Below the pieces are notes generated by a model. The model ran no database searches and was not told the origin of the DNA. It worked only from the letters and a program-made list of their open reading frames with translations. This document shows positions 35,667 to 43,686 of a stretch of DNA of 64,000 bases, piece by piece. The stretch is from NCBI RefSeq assembly GCF_018070345.1, contig NZ_JAGPXX010000012.1, positions 62,001 through 126,000 on the forward strand, given 5' to 3'. This DNA is from Streptomyces sp. F63 (GTDB lineage Bacteria; Actinomycetota; Actinomycetes; Streptomycetales; Streptomycetaceae). A program made the translations under genes and the position numbers. Every line of letters begins with the position of its first letter. Positions within the stretch are counted from its first letter, which is position 1.

Positions 35667-37850
35667 ATGACAGCGACGACCGACGGCGGTTCGGGGCCCC
35701 GGCCCCCCGCCACCCCGGCCGGCGGCCCGCCCGGCGCGCTCCCGGCCCCGCCCACCGCCCCCGACGCGGAAGCCGCCCTCCCGGGTGCCGCATCCCCCGG
35801 CACCGCATCCCCCGGAGCCGCGTCCCCGGGCACCGCGTCGCCCGGAGCCGCGTCCCCCGGCATCGCGTCCCCCGGAGCCGGACTCCGCGCCGCCGGGCCG
35901 GGCCGGCCCGCCCCCGGGCCCCGCGACACCCCCGCCGCCGCCGGGCGGGCCGCCGCGCGGGCGGTCCGGAACCTCCTCGGCCGGCAGCACGACGAGGGCT
36001 GGTGGAAGGGCGACCTGGAGACCAACGTCACCATGGACGCCGAGGACCTGCTGCTCCGCCAGTTCCTCGGCATCGGCGACCGGCGGACCACCGAGGCCGC
36101 CGCCCGCTTCATCCGCTCCCGCCAGCTCCCCGACGGCACCTGGGCCACCTTCCACGGCGGTCCCGGCGACCTCTCCACCACCATCGAGGCGTACGCCGCC
36201 CTCCGGCTCGCCGGCGACGCCCCCGCGGACGCGCACATGGCGGCCGCCTCCGCCTGGGTGCGCGAGCACGGCGGGATCGCCGCCTCCCGGGTCTTCACCC
36301 GGATCTGGCTCGCCCTCTTCGGCTGGTGGCCCTGGGAGCGGCTGCCCGAACTGCCGCCCGAGATGATCTACCTGCCGAAGTGGTTCCCGCTCAACATCTA
36401 CGACTTCGGCTGCTGGGCCCGGCAGACCATCGTGCCGCTCGCCGTCGTGTCCGCCCTGCGCCCGGTGCGTCCCGCGCCCTTCCCGCTCGGCGAACTCCAC
36501 CCGGATCCGGACGCGGCACCGCCGCGGCACGCCAAGGCCCCCGCCACCGGCTGGGACCGCGTCTTCCGGCGCCTGGACCGGGCCCTGCACGCCTACCGCC
36601 GGGTGGCACCGCCCCCGCTGCGGCGCGCGGCGCTGCGGGCCTGCGCCCGCTGGATCACCGAACGCCAGGAGAACGACGGCTGCTGGGGCGGCATCCAGCC
36701 GCCGGCCGTCTACTCGGTCATCGCCCTCCACCTGCTCGGCCACGACCTCGGCCATCCCGTGCTCCGCGCCGGGCTGGAGTCGCTCGACCGGTTCGCCGTC
36801 TGGCGGGACGTGCCCGGCCCCGGCGGCGGCCCCAGCCGCATGATCGAGGCCTGCCAGTCCCCGGTCTGGGACACCTGCCTCGCCACCATCGCCCTCGCCG
36901 ACGCCGGACTGCCCGCCGACCACCCCGCTCTCGTGAAGGCCGCCGACTGGATGCTCGGCGAACAGGTGCTGTGCCCCGGCGACTGGTCCGTCCGCCGGCC
37001 CGGACTGCCCCCGGGCGGCTGGGCGTTCGAGTTGCACAACGACAACTACCCGGACACCGACGACACCGCCGAGGTCGTCCTCGCCCTCCGCCGCACCGCC
37101 CACCCCGATCCCGGGCGGGTCGACCGGGCCGTCCGCCGCGCCGTCCGCTGGACCCTCGGCATGCAGTCCGCGGACGGCGGCTGGGGCGCGTTCGACGCCG
37201 ACAACACCAGTGCCTTCCCGAACCGGCTGCCGTTCTGCGACTTCGGCGAGGTCATCGACCCGCCGTCCGCCGACGTCACGGCGCACGTCGTGGAGATGCT
37301 CGCCGCCGAGGGCCTGGCCGGCGACCCGCGCGTGCGCCGCGCCGTGGCCTGGCTGCTCGCCGAACAGGAGCCCAGCGGGGCCTGGTTCGGCCGCTGGGGG
37401 GTCAATTACCTCTACGGCACCGGCTCCGCCGTCCCCGCCCTTGTCGCCGCCGGTGTCCCCGCGGGCCACCCCGCGATCCGCCGCGCCGTCGACTGGCTCA
37501 CCGGCGTCCAGAACGAGGACGGCGGCTGGGGCGAGGACCTGCGCTCCTACCCGGACCCGGAGTGGATCGCCCGCGGCGCGTCCACCGCCTCCCAGACCGG
37601 CTGGGCCCTGCTCGCCCTCCTCGCAGCCGGGGAGGAGGACGGGAAGGCCGTCGAACGCGGCGTCGGCTGGCTCGCCCGCACCCAGCGCGCCGACGGCTCC
37701 TGGGACGAACCCCAGTTCACCGGCACCGGCTTCCCCTGGGACTTCTCCATCAACTACCACCTCTACCGGCAGGTCTTCCCGCTCACCGCCCTCGGCCGCT
37801 ACCTCACCGCCGTGGGCCGGCCGCCCCGTCCCGGCCCGCTGGACGCCTGA
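35667..37850 (+). CDS. shc: squalene-hopene cyclase
   Basis: A 727-aa class II triterpene cyclase that folds squalene into hopene/hopanol, associated with the membrane. The catalytic acid motif D-T-D-D-T-A is at residues 463-468. Several QW repeats are visible (for example QSADGGWGAFDADN, QNEDGGWGEDL, QRADGSWDEPQFTGTGFP). The start at ATG 35667 follows GAAGGGGAAG. Residues 1-100 are unusual: a Pro/Ala/Gly-rich extension with six ASPG(T/A/I) pentapeptides before the conserved RNLLGRQHDEGWW. Family members are 630-680 aa, so the tail accounts for the extra length. The stop overlaps hpnG (TGATG). Confidence 0.96.
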   Translation: MTATTDGGSGPRPPATPAGGPPGALPAPPTAPDAEAALPGAASPGTASPGAASPGTASPGAASPGIASPGAGLRAAGPGRPAPGPRDTPAAAGRAAARAVRNLLGRQHDEGWWKGDLETNVTMDAEDLLLRQFLGIGDRRTTEAAARFIRSRQLPDGTWATFHGGPGDLSTTIEAYAALRLAGDAPADAHMAAASAWVREHGGIAASRVFTRIWLALFGWWPWERLPELPPEMIYLPKWFPLNIYDFGCWARQTIVPLAVVSALRPVRPAPFPLGELHPDPDAAPPRHAKAPATGWDRVFRRLDRALHAYRRVAPPPLRRAALRACARWITERQENDGCWGGIQPPAVYSVIALHLLGHDLGHPVLRAGLESLDRFAVWRDVPGPGGGPSRMIEACQSPVWDTCLATIALADAGLPADHPALVKAADWMLGEQVLCPGDWSVRRPGLPPGGWAFELHNDNYPDTDDTAEVVLALRRTAHPDPGRVDRAVRRAVRWTLGMQSADGGWGAFDADNTSAFPNRLPFCDFGEVIDPPSADVTAHVVEMLAAEGLAGDPRVRRAVAWLLAEQEPSGAWFGRWGVNYLYGTGSAVPALVAAGVPAGHPAIRRAVDWLTGVQNEDGGWGEDLRSYPDPEWIARGASTASQTGWALLALLAAGEEDGKAVERGVGWLARTQRADGSWDEPQFTGTGFPWDFSINYHLYRQVFPLTALGRYLTAVGRPPRPGPLDA
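35790..35879. repeat. 15-bp tandem repeat inside shc (six units)
   Basis: Six 15-base units encode ASPGT-ASPGA-ASPGT-ASPGA-ASPGI-ASPGA at shc residues 42-71. Units alternate between two sub-types, suggesting expansion of a 30-bp dimer. The frame is preserved. Confidence 0.88.
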
Positions 37851-38506
37851 TGCCGGCGGACGGCGGCTCCCGGGCGCTGCTGATCGCCTGCGCGCTCGGC
37901 ATCGAACGGCTCGCCCTGCGCGGCGGCGACCGGAACGGAGCACCCGGTGCCCTGACCGTCCTGCGCACCGGCATGGGACCGCGTTCCGCGGAGCGCGCCG
38001 TGCTCCGCGGCCTGAGCCGCGGGGGCCCGCACACGGCCGGTACCGCCGTCCTCGCCACCGGCTTCTGCGCGGCGCTCGCCCCGGGGATGCGCCCCGGCGA
38101 CCTGGTCGTCGCCGCCGAGACCCGCGACGGGGACGGCAGCGTCCCGTGCACGGGCACCGCCGTGCTGGCCGCCGCCCTGGCCCGGCACACCCGCGCCCGT
38201 CCCGGCACGGCCGTCCGCACCGGCCCGCTGGCCGGCACCGACCACCTCGTGCGGGGCGCCGAACGCACCCGGCTGCACGCGAGCGGAGCGATCGCCGCCG
38301 ACATGGAGTCCGCCGCCGTCCTCCGCACCGCGCTGGCCGCGGGGCCGCGCCCCGTTGCCGCCGTACGGGTGGTCGTGGACACCCCGGAGCGCGAACTGGC
38401 CCGGGGCGGCACGGTGCTCGGTGGAATATCGGCCTTCCGCGTCCTGCGGACCGTCCTGCCGGCTTTCTACGAATGGCACCGTTCCCTGCCGCTCCCCAGG
38501 AGGTGA
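37850..38506 (+). CDS. hpnG: adenosylhopane nucleosidase-like protein HpnG
   Basis: A 218-aa nucleoside phosphorylase-fold protein. HpnG removes adenine from adenosylhopane to give ribosylhopane in bacteriohopanepolyol synthesis. Conserved pieces are LLIACALGIERLALRGG, VLRTGMGPRSAERAV (the glycine-rich purine/ribose site) and AADMESAAVLRTAL (the D-M-E-S-A ribose-binding motif). The ATG overlaps the shc stop by one base and its own stop is five bases before hpnH, whose ribosome site AGGAGG overlaps the hpnG stop. Length is normal. Confidence 0.9.
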   Translation: MPADGGSRALLIACALGIERLALRGGDRNGAPGALTVLRTGMGPRSAERAVLRGLSRGGPHTAGTAVLATGFCAALAPGMRPGDLVVAAETRDGDGSVPCTGTAVLAAALARHTRARPGTAVRTGPLAGTDHLVRGAERTRLHASGAIAADMESAAVLRTALAAGPRPVAAVRVVVDTPERELARGGTVLGGISAFRVLRTVLPAFYEWHRSLPLPRR

Positions 38507-38511
38507 GCCAG

Positions 38512-39534
38512 ATGGCCATGCCGCTCCGCCAGTCCATCCGGGTCGGAACCTATCTCTTCGCCCAGAAGCTCCGCCGCCGGGAGAAGTTCCCGCTGATCGT
38601 CGAGCTGGAACCGCTCTTCGCCTGCAACCTCAAGTGTGAGGGCTGCGGGAAGATCCAGCATCCGGCCGGCGTGCTCCGGCAGCGGATGCCCGTCGCCCAG
38701 GCCGTCGGCGCCGTCCTGGAGTCCGGCGCGCCCATGGTGTCCGTCGCGGGCGGCGAGCCGCTGATGCACCCGCAGATCGACGAGATCGTGCGGCAGCTCA
38801 CCGCGCGCAGGAAGTACGTCTTCCTCTGCACCAACGCCGTGCTGCTGCGCAAGCACCTCGACAAGTTCGAGCCCTCCCGCTACTTCGCCTTCGCGGTGCA
38901 CATCGACGGGCTGCGCGAGCGGCACGACGCCTCCGTCGCGAAGGAGGGCGTGTTCGACGAGGCCGTCGAGGCGATCAAGGAGGCCAAGCGGCGCGGCTTC
39001 CGGGTCACCACCAACTCGACCTTCTTCAACACCGACACCCCGCAGACCGTGATCGAGGTCCTCGACTACCTCAATGACGAGCTGCGGGTGGACGAGATGA
39101 TGATCTCGCCCGCCTACGCCTACGAGAAGGCCCCCGACCAGGAGCACTTCCTCGGCGTCGGCCAGACCCGCGAGCTGTTCGCCAAGGCGTTCGCGGGCGG
39201 CAACCGGCGCCGGTGGCGGCTCAACCACAGCCCGCTCTTCCTGGACTTCCTGGAGGGCCGGGTGGACTTCCCCTGCACGGCCTGGGCCATCCCCAACTAC
39301 TCACTCCTCGGCTGGCAGCGGCCCTGCTACCTGATGAGCGACGGCCACGTCCCCACCTACCGGGAGCTGGTCGAGGAGACCGACTGGGAGGCGTACGGGC
39401 GGGGACGCGACCCGCGCTGCGCCAACTGCATGGCGCACTGCGGCTACGAGCCGACCGCCGTCCTGGCCACCCTCGGCTCGCTGCGGCAGTCGCTGCGCGC
39501 GCTGCGCGAGACGGCCGGCGGGCACAGGAGCTGA
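38512..39534 (+). CDS. hpnH: adenosyl-hopene transferase HpnH (radical SAM)
   Basis: A 340-aa radical SAM enzyme adding the 5'-deoxyadenosyl group to hopene, the first C35 extension step. The cluster-binding cysteines are C38, C42 and C45 (ACNLKCEGCGK). The SAM GGE-type motif is VAGGEPLMHPQ, and the C-terminal DPRCANCMAHCGYEPTAVL carries further cysteines. ATG at 38512 has a perfect AGGAGG seven bases upstream. With HpnG it shows that this organism makes ribosyl/polyol hopanoids and not only hopene. It is the last gene of the operon, followed by a strong hairpin. Confidence 0.95.
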   Translation: MAMPLRQSIRVGTYLFAQKLRRREKFPLIVELEPLFACNLKCEGCGKIQHPAGVLRQRMPVAQAVGAVLESGAPMVSVAGGEPLMHPQIDEIVRQLTARRKYVFLCTNAVLLRKHLDKFEPSRYFAFAVHIDGLRERHDASVAKEGVFDEAVEAIKEAKRRGFRVTTNSTFFNTDTPQTVIEVLDYLNDELRVDEMMISPAYAYEKAPDQEHFLGVGQTRELFAKAFAGGNRRRWRLNHSPLFLDFLEGRVDFPCTAWAIPNYSLLGWQRPCYLMSDGHVPTYRELVEETDWEAYGRGRDPRCANCMAHCGYEPTAVLATLGSLRQSLRALRETAGGHRS

Positions 39535-39546
39535 GGGCGGCACGGC

Positions 39547-39593
39547 GGGGCCGCCGCCCCGGCCGGCGGAAGCGCCGGGCGGCCGGCGGCCCC
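39547..39593. terminator. bidirectional hairpin after the hopanoid operon
   Basis: GGGGCCGCCG at 39547-39556 pairs exactly with CGGCGGCCCC at 39584-39593, with additional GC-rich pairing inside. It lies between the convergent stops of hpnH (39534) and the phosphatase (39601). Confidence 0.6.
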
Positions 39594-39600
39594 GCGCGGG

Positions 39601-40416
39601 TCAGCCGTCGAGCATCCGCTCGCGCAGCCGCTCCCGCCGGTCCGGCCCGAAGGCCAGCCCGTGGGTGAGGTACGCGTCGACCGTGCCCCACTCCTCCTCG
39701 ATCGTGGAGAAGGCGGCGGCGAGGTATTCGCGCCGGGCGTCGAAGAGCGGGCTGAGCAGATCCTCGACCTCCGGTGTCAGGGCGGCGGGGGAGTCGTCCG
39801 AGCGGCGGAACCGGTAGCGGCGGTGCGGGGCGGCGCTCGCCAGGTAGTCCGCCTCGATCGCGTCCCGCTCCACTCCCAGCGCGAGCAGGGTGACCGCGAC
39901 GGACAGCCCGGCGCGGTCCTTGCCCGCCGCGCAGTGCATCAGTGCGGGCACGCTGTCCTCGGCGAGCGCGTGCAGCACCCGGCTGTGCTCGGTGGTGCGG
40001 GTCTTGACGATGACGCGGTAGGTGCTCGACATCCGCAGAGCGGCCTTGCCGTCGCCCAGCGCGGTCCGGAGCTGGGCGAGGTCGCCGTCCCGCACCATCC
40101 GCCAGAACTCCGCGCCGTCGGCGGGGTCGGTCAGCGGGATGTTCACATGGCGTACGCCGTCCAGCTCGACGTCGTGGCCGTCGAGGGCCACATCCGCGTC
40201 GTTGCGGAAGTCGAAGATCGTGTGCAGCCCGAGGGAGGAGAGGAACGCCGCGTCCTCGGCGGTGGCCTTCGCCAGATGCCCGCTGCGGTAGAGCACCCCG
40301 CGCCGGACGGTCCGGCCGTCGCCGGTCGGCAGACCGCCCACGTCGCGGAAGTTCCGCACACCCGAGAGCCGGGGTTCGGCCTGCCCGGTCTGTGGAACCT
40401 GAGGCGTCTGCGTCAC
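39601..40416 (-). CDS. protein tyrosine phosphatase (PTPB-like)
   Basis: A 271-aa cytoplasmic phosphatase of the actinobacterial PTPB/tyrosine-phosphatase-3 family. The signature C(x)5R loop is HCAAGKDRAG, with the catalytic cysteine and the arginine; the lysine and second aspartate in the loop are typical of members that can also hydrolyse phosphoinositides. The N-terminus has the family opening LSGVRNFRDVGGLPTGDGRTVRRGVLYRSG (seen as NFRDVGGLPTGDG). It stands alone, convergent with the hopanoid operon. Substrates are unknown. Confidence 0.92.
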   Translation of the reverse strand: MTQTPQVPQTGQAEPRLSGVRNFRDVGGLPTGDGRTVRRGVLYRSGHLAKATAEDAAFLSSLGLHTIFDFRNDADVALDGHDVELDGVRHVNIPLTDPADGAEFWRMVRDGDLAQLRTALGDGKAALRMSSTYRVIVKTRTTEHSRVLHALAEDSVPALMHCAAGKDRAGLSVAVTLLALGVERDAIEADYLASAAPHRRYRFRRSDDSPAALTPEVEDLLSPLFDARREYLAAAFSTIEEEWGTVDAYLTHGLAFGPDRRERLRERMLDG

Positions 40417-40683
40417 GGGCGCTCCTCGGTGTCGGCCGCCGGCTCCGGGCCGGCGAGGCGGTCCTCCTGATGCTTGCGACCCTACGATATGGATTACCCG
40501 GGCAACCGGTTCCCCGGTGCCTTCCGCTCTCCGGCGGACCGCGTGCCACCTGGTCTTTCCCGGTGCGCGCGGGCCCGCGGTGTGGGACGCGTCACGGACT
40601 CCCGGGCCCGAGCCGGGCGGCGGGCGGCGAGACGGCGGGCGGAGAGACGGCGAGCGGGGCGGCGCGGGCGCGGGCGCGGCGGT
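40417..40683. other. intergenic region, no gene seen
   Basis: About 270 bases between the phosphatase start and the stop of the RsbW-like gene, both on the minus strand. An AT-richer patch near 40480-40500 (CTACGATATGGATTACC) may be the phosphatase promoter. No coding sequence is supported. Confidence 0.35.
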
Positions 40684-41169
40684 TCAGCGGAGGGTTCTCC
40701 CGTAGCGCAGGCAGGCCCAGACCACCTGGCCGCGGCCGGTGTCGTCCGGCCGGACCCCCCACTCCTCCGCGAGGGCGCCGACCAGCATCAGCCCGCGCCC
40801 GCCCTCCTCGTCGGCCCCGGAGAACCGCGCGCGCGGCTCGGTCTCCGCGCAGCCCTGGTCGGCGACCTCGACCCGCAGCCGGGGCCCGATCAGCCGGATC
40901 TCGCAGGTCACCTTCACGCTGTCGGTGTGCCGCACGGCGTTGGTGAACAGCTCCGACACCACCAGCTCGGCGTCCGCCCGGCAGCGCTCGTCGACGCCCC
41001 ACTCGGACAGCACCGTGAGGACGCGCCGCCGGGCCTTGGAGACCGAGGCGCTCATCGCCGGCAGATGGAACACGTCCTGCGGATACCGGGCGGCGATGCC
41101 GCCGCGGCGGCTCAGCCGGAGCGCGTCATGGGAAGGAGCCACGCTGTAACTATGCGGCTTGTCACTCAC
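40684..41169 (-). CDS. RsbW-like ATP-binding regulator
   Basis: A ~161-aa GHKL domain protein, GTG at 41169 (TTG at 41178 also possible; neither has a clear ribosome site). The N box is DAELVVSELFTNAVRHTDSV, followed by RVEVADQGCAETEP and the GGRGLMLVGALAEEWG lid region. This is the stand-alone anti-sigma-like kinase type that accompanies XRE-DUF5753/DUF397 cassettes in streptomycetes. It is divergent from the XRE gene across a 110-base region, which probably holds both promoters. It may antagonise a sigma factor or a DUF397 partner. Confidence 0.87.
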   Translation of the reverse strand: MSDKPHSYSVAPSHDALRLSRRGGIAARYPQDVFHLPAMSASVSKARRRVLTVLSEWGVDERCRADAELVVSELFTNAVRHTDSVKVTCEIRLIGPRLRVEVADQGCAETEPRARFSGADEEGGRGLMLVGALAEEWGVRPDDTGRGQVVWACLRYGRTLR

Positions 41170-41279
41170 GCATGGCAAGGATCAGTCTGTAAATCACAAA
41201 AGGCAGACGACAGCCTGGCCCGTGCAACTGACTGCGTGACACACTGCGCCCGGGTCAAGGTTGTTGGAGGGGATGTGCG

Positions 41280-42146
41280 GTGAAGGACGCGCGGTCGGGA
41301 GGTGCGCCGACCGTCCTGAGACTGGTGCTCGGCAAGCGCCTGCAGGACCTACGGGAGAGAGCCGGACTGTCGTACGCGGAGGCGGGCCGCGCCCTCGACG
41401 TCACCCACGCCACGGTCCGCCGGATGGAGAAGGCCGAAGTCGGACTGAAAATCCCGTATGTGGAGAAACTCCTCCGGGTCTACGGGATCACCGACCAGAG
41501 CGAGATCGACACCTTCGTCTCCCTGGCCAGGGAGGCCAACCAGCCGGGCTGGTGGCACCGCTTCCGCGACGTGCTCCCCGAGTGGTTCAGCGCCTTCGTG
41601 GCCCTGGAGGGCGAGGCCAGCGTCATCCGCGCCTACGAGCCGCACTACGTACCCGGGCTGCTCCAGACCGAGGCGTACGCACGCGCCGTCCTCCGTGCCG
41701 GGATGCCGCACGCGCCCGCGGCGGAGGTGGAGCGCCTCGCCGCGCTCCGCGCCGAGCGCCAGTCCCTGCTGACGAAGGACGACCCGCCGCTGCTGTGGGT
41801 CGTCATGGACGAGACGGTCCTCCGCCGCCCGATCGGCGGCCCGGAGGTGATGCGCGCGCAGATCGACCGGCTCATCGAGGCCACCGAGATGCCGCGGGTC
41901 AGACTCCAGCTCATGCCCTTCTCCGCGGGACCGCACCCGGCCATGTACGGTCCCTTCCACATCTTCCGGTTTCCGCTTCCGGAACTGCCGGACGTCGTCT
42001 ACTCCGAGAGCCTCGTGGGGGCCGTCTACGTCGACCAGCGGGACGACGTGTCGGCGTTCCTGGAGGCTCTCGACCGGATGTGCGCGCAAGCCGCGCCCGC
42101 ACACACCACCCGGACGGTGCTGGGTGGGATTCGCAAGGAGATCTGA
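41280..42146 (+). CDS. XRE-family regulator with DUF5753 domain (WhiJ-like)
   Basis: A 288-aa DNA-binding protein. Residues 15-75 are an XRE helix-turn-helix (RLQDLRERAGLSYAEAGRAL, then DVTHATVRRMEKAEVGL). From about residue 95 to the end lies DUF5753, with the hallmark WFSAFVALEGEASVIRAYEP, then VPGLLQTEAYARAVL and the later LQLMPFSAGPHPAMYGPFHI. WhiJ-type proteins repress development-related genes with DUF397 partners. GTG at 41280 is preceded by GGAGGGG. The DUF397 gene begins three bases after its stop, so they are co-translated. Confidence 0.93.
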   Translation: MKDARSGGAPTVLRLVLGKRLQDLRERAGLSYAEAGRALDVTHATVRRMEKAEVGLKIPYVEKLLRVYGITDQSEIDTFVSLAREANQPGWWHRFRDVLPEWFSAFVALEGEASVIRAYEPHYVPGLLQTEAYARAVLRAGMPHAPAAEVERLAALRAERQSLLTKDDPPLLWVVMDETVLRRPIGGPEVMRAQIDRLIEATEMPRVRLQLMPFSAGPHPAMYGPFHIFRFPLPELPDVVYSESLVGAVYVDQRDDVSAFLEALDRMCAQAAPAHTTRTVLGGIRKEI

Positions 42147-42149
42147 ACC

Positions 42150-42395
42150 ATGGATCGCAGGAAACGTATTTACAACGGGATGCCCTCCACGGAGCTCGGC
42201 TCGGAGGGCTGGCACAAGCCGTGGAGCGGGGGGAACGGGGGCAGTTGTGTAGAGGCCATGAAGCTGGGTGACGGAAGGGTGGCGCTGCGGCAGTCCACCG
42301 ATCCGGAGGGCCCGGCGCTGATATACACCCATCACGAGATCGCGACCTTCATCCGTGGCGCGAAGGACGGCGAGGCGGACTTCCTGCTCGCCTGA
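42150..42395 (+). CDS. DUF397 domain protein
   Basis: An 81-aa protein of the DUF397 family. The conserved skeleton is visible: a W-x-K-P-W-S-G-G/N segment (EGWHKPWSGGNGGSCVEAM), then VALRQSTDPEGPALIYTHHE and a C-terminal FIRGAKDGEADFLL. It has no membrane segment. These proteins act with WhiJ-type regulators and sometimes as small toxin-like or anti-repressor partners; the molecular activity is not settled. It is the second gene of the cassette. Confidence 0.9.
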   Translation: MDRRKRIYNGMPSTELGSEGWHKPWSGGNGGSCVEAMKLGDGRVALRQSTDPEGPALIYTHHEIATFIRGAKDGEADFLLA

Positions 42396-42495
42396 CCTCG
42401 CTCGACGGAGCCGGCGCCGCGACCGAGCGGCCGGCTCTCGCACGGACAACGGGGGACGCGGGGGGACACCCCGCGGACAGGGGGAAGAGACGGAA

Positions 42496-43362
42496 ATGGA
42501 GACCGGTGTGACCGACCAGGGTTTCCCTGCCGAACGTATCGACACCAGCAGACCGCATCCGGCCCGGATGTACGACTACTACCTCGGGGGATGGGACAAC
42601 TACGAGGTCGACCGCGCGGCCGCCGAGGAAGTGATGAAGCTGGCCCCGGACACGCGGGCGACCGCGCGGGCCAACCGGGCCTTCATGCAGCGGGCCGTGC
42701 GGACCGTCGTCCAGGCGGGCGTCCGGCAGATCATCGACATCGGCACGGGCATCCCCACCTCGCCCAACACCCATGAGATCGCGCGGCGGATCGCGCCCGA
42801 CACCCGGGTGGCGTTCGTCGACAACGACGTCATCGTCGGGGCGCACGCGGAGGCCAAGCTGACCAACGAGGGCAACGCCGCCTTCGTCCACGCCGACATC
42901 CGCGAACCGCGGTCCGTCCTGGACCACCCGACCATCCGCCGGCTCATCGACTTCGACCAGCCGGTGGCGCTGATGCTGGTCGCCGTCCTGCACTTCATCG
43001 ACGACGCCTCCGACCCGGAGGGCATCCTCGCCACGCTCGGCGAGGACCTGCCGAGCGGGAGCCACCTCATCCTCAGTCACGTCACCGCCGATTTCCACGG
43101 CGAGGAGCGGCGGCGGGCGGAGGGGGAGGACGTCCGGAAGATCTACGACCGGAGCACGGCCCACCTCACCCTGCGCGACCACGCCCGCATCCTGCCGTTC
43201 TTCAAGGGCTTCGAACTGCTCGACCCCGGACTGGTCCAGGCCACGGCCTGGCGGCCCGAGGAGGAGAACGGGGAGACCGGGACGGCGGGAGAGACCGGGA
43301 AGGGGGAGACCGGGGAGGGGCGTACCGTCGCCTGCTACGGGGGCGTGGGCCGCAAGCCCTGA
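42496..43362 (+). CDS. SAM-dependent methyltransferase (DUF574/Methyltransf_19 type)
   Basis: A 288-aa class I methyltransferase-like protein from ATG 42496 (GTG 42508 possible). Family features are DTSRPHPARMYDYYLGGWDNYEVDR at the N-terminus (SRPHPARMYDYYLGG), the SAM loop IIDIGTGIPTSPNTHEIA near residue 80, VAFVDNDVIVGAHAEA and ALMLVAVLHFIDD. This family is greatly expanded in streptomycetes and commonly sits beside XRE-DUF5753/DUF397 genes; its substrate is unknown. A Glu/Gly/Thr-rich stretch (GETGTAGETGKGETGEG) near the C-terminus is low-complexity. Confidence 0.9.
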   Translation: METGVTDQGFPAERIDTSRPHPARMYDYYLGGWDNYEVDRAAAEEVMKLAPDTRATARANRAFMQRAVRTVVQAGVRQIIDIGTGIPTSPNTHEIARRIAPDTRVAFVDNDVIVGAHAEAKLTNEGNAAFVHADIREPRSVLDHPTIRRLIDFDQPVALMLVAVLHFIDDASDPEGILATLGEDLPSGSHLILSHVTADFHGEERRRAEGEDVRKIYDRSTAHLTLRDHARILPFFKGFELLDPGLVQATAWRPEEENGETGTAGETGKGETGEGRTVACYGGVGRKP

Positions 43363-43686
43363 ACGGACGGACGGGGGGAGCCGGGCCCGGCACGCACGGT
43401 AACCCGGCCCCGCGCTGCCCCGCCGTCGGGGCCGCCGCGCGTGCGGGCTCCGGCGCGCGCACCGGCTGCCGCCCGTGCCGTGCCACCGCCCCGCACGGCG
43501 CGGACGCCGGGCCCGCACCGCCGTTCCCGGGGACGGCGGACCCGGTGATGTCCGCACGGCGGGCATTTTGCGGACGGCCCCACCGTTGTCCTGGGGAGCA
43601 CAGCGCCGGCGGCACAGCCGGCGGACACCACCCGGGCGCCGGGGCGAGGGCCGCGGCGTACCGGGCAGCCGTCCCACGGAGGTCCC
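43363..43686. other. intergenic region, no gene seen
   Basis: This 324-base gap before the metallo-beta-lactamase gene is very GC-rich. The part at 43540-43570 (GATGTCCGCACGGCGGGCATTTTGCG) is the least GC-rich and may hold its promoter. No coding frame is credible. Confidence 0.4.

Noticed and set aside
33870..38537. 1555-codon minus-strand frame opposite the hopanoid genes
   Set aside because: Pure shadow of conserved hpn/shc reading frames.
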